A program made the position numbers and the translations under genes. From Chloroflexota bacterium (GTDB lineage Bacteria > Chloroflexota > Ktedonobacteria > Ktedonobacterales > Ktedonobacteraceae), in the NCBI GenBank assembly GCA_902810755.1, contig CADDYT010000049.1, positions 1 through 41,378 on the forward strand: a stretch of DNA of 41,378 nucleotides, in the 5' to 3' direction. The notes under the pieces were generated by a model. It was given only the letters and a program-made list of their open reading frames with translations. It was not told where the DNA came from and did no database searches. Shown here in pieces: positions 38,699 to 41,378 of this stretch (the stretch's first letter is position 1; every line of letters begins with the position of its first letter).

Positions 38699-41378
38699 TT
38701 AACCTGCCGCTCGCAGTGATGGGCGGGCCAGGATGAGGGCGGCGCCGGATGCGCTCGCTCTGGAGACGCGCAACAGGACGCGACCGCCGGGGTCGATGTA
38801 GGCGGCGGGATTGGAGACGGCAAAGGTGTCCTGGCTGGCCGAAGGGATGGTGTCCCACGTGCCGCTCTGCCAGTTGTAGAGGCTGGCCTGCACGTTGTTG
38901 GCGTTTGAAAGCTGCTTTGTGGCGCTGTTGAGTCGGTTTGGCACGGTAATCACCAGGCCGTTTGTCGCGACAGAAGCGGCAGGGAGCGCAAACTCAAAGG
39001 TCAGGTTGCCGGTGGTCGCGCTATAGACCGAGGGCAGCACGGCCTGCACGTCGCTGCCCTGCGCGCCGATAAGCTGGCCGCTCAGGTAGTCGGGCGGGAT
39101 ACGCGCGGGCGTGGCGAAGGCGATGTCGAGCGGCATTTCGATGAAGTTATCGTGGAAGCCCTGCGGGCTGCTGCCGTTGATGCTCACGTGATCCTGCCCG
39201 TCCAGCGGCGTGCTGGCCCAGGCGATGAGCGTGGCGGTCGTTCCCGTTGCCAGCAGGGGATCGCTGCCATTTGTCGGCTGCGTGCCGGGCTGGATGACGT
39301 TGGGCGTCACCACCATCTGTTTGCTGATAAAGGCTCTGGTGCTGCATGGCACAGGGCAGGATGGCAGGGAGAAACCGGCGCCGCTCAGCGCCGCCAGCAG
39401 CGCCATATGCCGCTGGAAATCTCCCTGTGGCTGCCCACCCTGGCTGTAGGGGAAATACGGGGTTGATAGCCCGTTGCTGGCGGCAATCTGATCGGCCAGC
39501 GTGTCGGCGCCGCCGCCCTGCACGGTTGCATTCACCTGCAACACGCTTCCGGCGGCGAGGCTGCCGACGGAAATGAAGCCGTGCGGCAGCAAGATATAGA
39601 CATCACTGAGCGAGGCTGGCAGGGTGTTGCGCAGCGTGCCGACCAGCGTGTTATTGCGCAGGGCCAGCGAGGCCGAGATGCTGCCGGGTAATTGACGATC
39701 CTGCTCTGCTACCATTGGCTGGAAGGCCCAGGGGCCGCGCTGGAGCAGTGCGATGGTGGTATCTCCCGCTCCCTGTGTGGTCGGAGTGATGACGGATGGC
39801 GGTTCGCTGTCCGAAAGGAATGGGTCGGGCGTGGAGAGCAGGTCGGCGACGGGCTGCGCCAGCGTGTTGCCGCCAGGGATCTGCACGCGATAGTCGCCTG
39901 CGGCGGGGACAAAGACCCCCATATAGGTTGTAATGTGCGCCGACGAGCCGCCGGCGTTCACCTGAATGAGGGAGATCGAGTTATCGACCAGCGAGGTGCC
40001 GCGTTCGTAGCTGGCAAGGCCATAGGAGAGCAGCGAGAAGACGACGACGCTGGCCAGCGCGACGCGCCATCCCCAGCGCGCGTACTTTTTGTTGCGTAGC
40101 AGCAGGATGCAGACGGGGCCGAGGATGAGCAGATATGTGACCAGCAGCAGACCGATCGTCCACAGGGCCAGCCGCGTGTCGGGATAGAGCATCTGGAGAA
40201 CGCCGCCGCGCGTGAGCCACTGCGCCGGGCCGGTGGGATACATGGTGGCCGTGTTGGAGATGAGCAGGCGGTCGGCCAGGGCGCGGAAGAGCAGGTCGCG
40301 CCAGAGCGTGCCGGTGGAGGGCCAGCCGGGGAATGGTCCGCTCGCCGGATCAAAGGCCAGGTAATAAATGATGCCCTGCCCTGCCCGCGCCTGTACGATT
40401 AGCGGATTGCCGCCGGATGACAGAATAGTTTCGCTGTCAAACGCTGCCGTGCCGGAGCGTAGCGTCGCCGTACTGATGGGAATGGCGGTTCGCAGCGTCG
40501 TTGGCAGAGGCTTCTGTCCGCTCTGCGGCGCGTCCTCGCTGCCAACGGGCAAAAGCGGCGTACTGGCCGGGAGCGTGGCGCTGCCGCTGACGACGACGGG
40601 CAGCAGCGCAGGCGGCAGATGCCCAAGCGTGCGCTGCCAGTCCGAGCCACCCACCTCGATCAGAATGCCGCCCTGATTGACCCATGTTTGCAGGGCCAAC
40701 AGTTGTCGCGCGCTCAGCGTGCTGCTGTCAAAATCGTCGAGGATAAGCACATCGAAGTTTTGCAGCACCGCCGCCCCTGTCGGCATCGAGCTGGCATCGA
40801 GGGCGGTCAGCGTGGGCGAGTCGAACTGGTTGGGCAGCGAGACGGCGTTGAGCGGGTCAAAGCCGGTCTGTTCATCGGAGAAGAGGCCAAGAAAGAGGTC
40901 GCCGGGCTTGAGCGTGAAGACCGGCGAGGTCTGGCTCGTCACCGTCTTGCCATGCTGGTCGCGCAGCGTGGCGATGATGCCGCGCGGCAGGGTCGGGCTG
41001 AGGGCATAGGGAACCGAGAGATCGATCTGCTGTTGCGTCCCCCGCGCCAGCATCACCGGCTCCTCAAAACTCCATGGCGAGACATCGGTGATCCTCGCCC
41101 CGAAGCCGGGCGGGCTGCTATAGACCTGCACCGATAGCGTACCGCGAAAACTCGCTCCCTCGCTGCTCACCTGCACCTGCACGGGTATCCAGTACCCCAC
41201 CTTCGTCGTTCCATCCAGATTCACCTGCAATTGCAGCGTTGGCTCGCTTCCCGTTACACCTTTTACGTATGTACTCTGCGAGGCTGCGAATGCCCGCGTT
41301 GGAAAAAATAGCAAGAGGGCGGTGAGCAAAAGCAAGGATAGCAAAGGTTTCTTCCACCCATCCCCCAGGCCAGCCGCC
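38699..41378 (-). CDS. Large secreted/membrane protein with amidotransferase-like domain; 5' end probably beyond window
   Basis: The frame is open to the right edge without an ATG or GTG. TTG 41344 behind GGAAG would give 881 residues, but the residues before it (GWKKP) supply the positive N-region a signal needs, so the true start is probably outside. After the signal (LLLLTALLLFFPTRAFA) comes a beta-rich domain, then a glutamine-amidotransferase-like fold without an obvious catalytic Cys (VLILDDFDSSTLSARQLLAL, WVNQGGILIEVGG), two membrane segments (LALWTIGLLLVTYLLILGPV; VALASVVVFSLLSYGL) and more outer strands. Related proteins accompany DUF58/VWA/MoxR genes. Function unknown. Confidence 0.7.
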   Translation of the reverse strand, partial: AAGLGDGWKKPLLSLLLLTALLLFFPTRAFAASQSTYVKGVTGSEPTLQLQVNLDGTTKVGYWIPVQVQVSSEGASFRGTLSVQVYSSPPGFGARITDVSPWSFEEPVMLARGTQQQIDLSVPYALSPTLPRGIIATLRDQHGKTVTSQTSPVFTLKPGDLFLGLFSDEQTGFDPLNAVSLPNQFDSPTLTALDASSMPTGAAVLQNFDVLILDDFDSSTLSARQLLALQTWVNQGGILIEVGGSDWQRTLGHLPPALLPVVVSGSATLPASTPLLPVGSEDAPQSGQKPLPTTLRTAIPISTATLRSGTAAFDSETILSSGGNPLIVQARAGQGIIYYLAFDPASGPFPGWPSTGTLWRDLLFRALADRLLISNTATMYPTGPAQWLTRGGVLQMLYPDTRLALWTIGLLLVTYLLILGPVCILLLRNKKYARWGWRVALASVVVFSLLSYGLASYERGTSLVDNSISLIQVNAGGSSAHITTYMGVFVPAAGDYRVQIPGGNTLAQPVADLLSTPDPFLSDSEPPSVITPTTQGAGDTTIALLQRGPWAFQPMVAEQDRQLPGSISASLALRNNTLVGTLRNTLPASLSDVYILLPHGFISVGSLAAGSVLQVNATVQGGGADTLADQIAASNGLSTPYFPYSQGGQPQGDFQRHMALLAALSGAGFSLPSCPVPCSTRAFISKQMVVTPNVIQPGTQPTNGSDPLLATGTTATLIAWASTPLDGQDHVSINGSSPQGFHDNFIEMPLDIAFATPARIPPDYLSGQLIGAQGSDVQAVLPSVYSATTGNLTFEFALPAASVATNGLVITVPNRLNSATKQLSNANNVQASLYNWQSGTWDTIPSASQDTFAVSNPAAYIDPGGRVLLRVSRASASGAALILARPSLRAAG

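Overview
The window looks like chromosomal DNA from a high-GC bacterium, most likely a filamentous member of the Chloroflexota (class Ktedonobacteria or a close relative). This is inferred from gene style, not from a marker gene: a triple-FHA ABC exporter, paired DUF4097-like sheet proteins, a DUF4129 membrane protein, a Tat-exported DyP-like protein, PQQ-type propellers and a KS/chain-length-factor pair, all with strong AGGAGG-type ribosome sites. I saw no rRNA, tRNA, CRISPR array, insertion sequence or phage gene.

Layout. Positions 35-3437: two envelope beta-strand proteins and a Tat-exported DyP-like protein (+). 3462-6431: a Pro/Thr-rich membrane protein, a small unknown protein and a DUF4129 membrane protein (-). 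6595-8199: a MOSC protein and an APH-like kinase (+). 8201-8530: an RRM RNA-binding protein (-). 8791-11226: a lipoprotein and a secreted PQQ-like propeller (+). 11233-14179: a von Willebrand A protein (-) and an APC permease (+). 14180-14817: a gene-free block of palindromes and 42-bp tandem repeats. 14818-16272: a second, paralogous PQQ-like propeller (-).

16659-24584 is a seven-gene minus-strand operon: NodU/CmcH-type carbamoyltransferase, membrane-anchored GT2, SPASM radical SAM enzyme, methyltransferase, GT2 and two GT9 enzymes. It probably makes a decorated (carbamoylated, methylated) surface glycan or glycoconjugate. An FNT channel follows on the other strand. Then come a fatty-acid desaturase and, overlapping its stop codon, an internally deleted cyclopropane-fatty-acid synthase pseudogene.

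27888-36723 is the most distinctive part. It holds a degenerate alpha/beta-hydrolase, a flavin-dependent halogenase with both signature motifs, a triple-FHA ABC exporter, and a ketosynthase plus chain-length-factor pair (type II polyketide style) behind a promoter region with two 19-bp direct repeats. No acyl carrier protein, reductase or cyclase is visible nearby. If these genes act together they could make and export a halogenated polyketide or acyl product; that link is inference. The window ends with a zinc-less quinone oxidoreductase, a class II aldolase and a large secreted/membrane protein running to the right edge.

Promoters are readable in several places: sigma70-like pairs (for example 6525-6554, 12571-12600, 30518-30546) and a recurring extended -10, TGTTATAMT or close variants.
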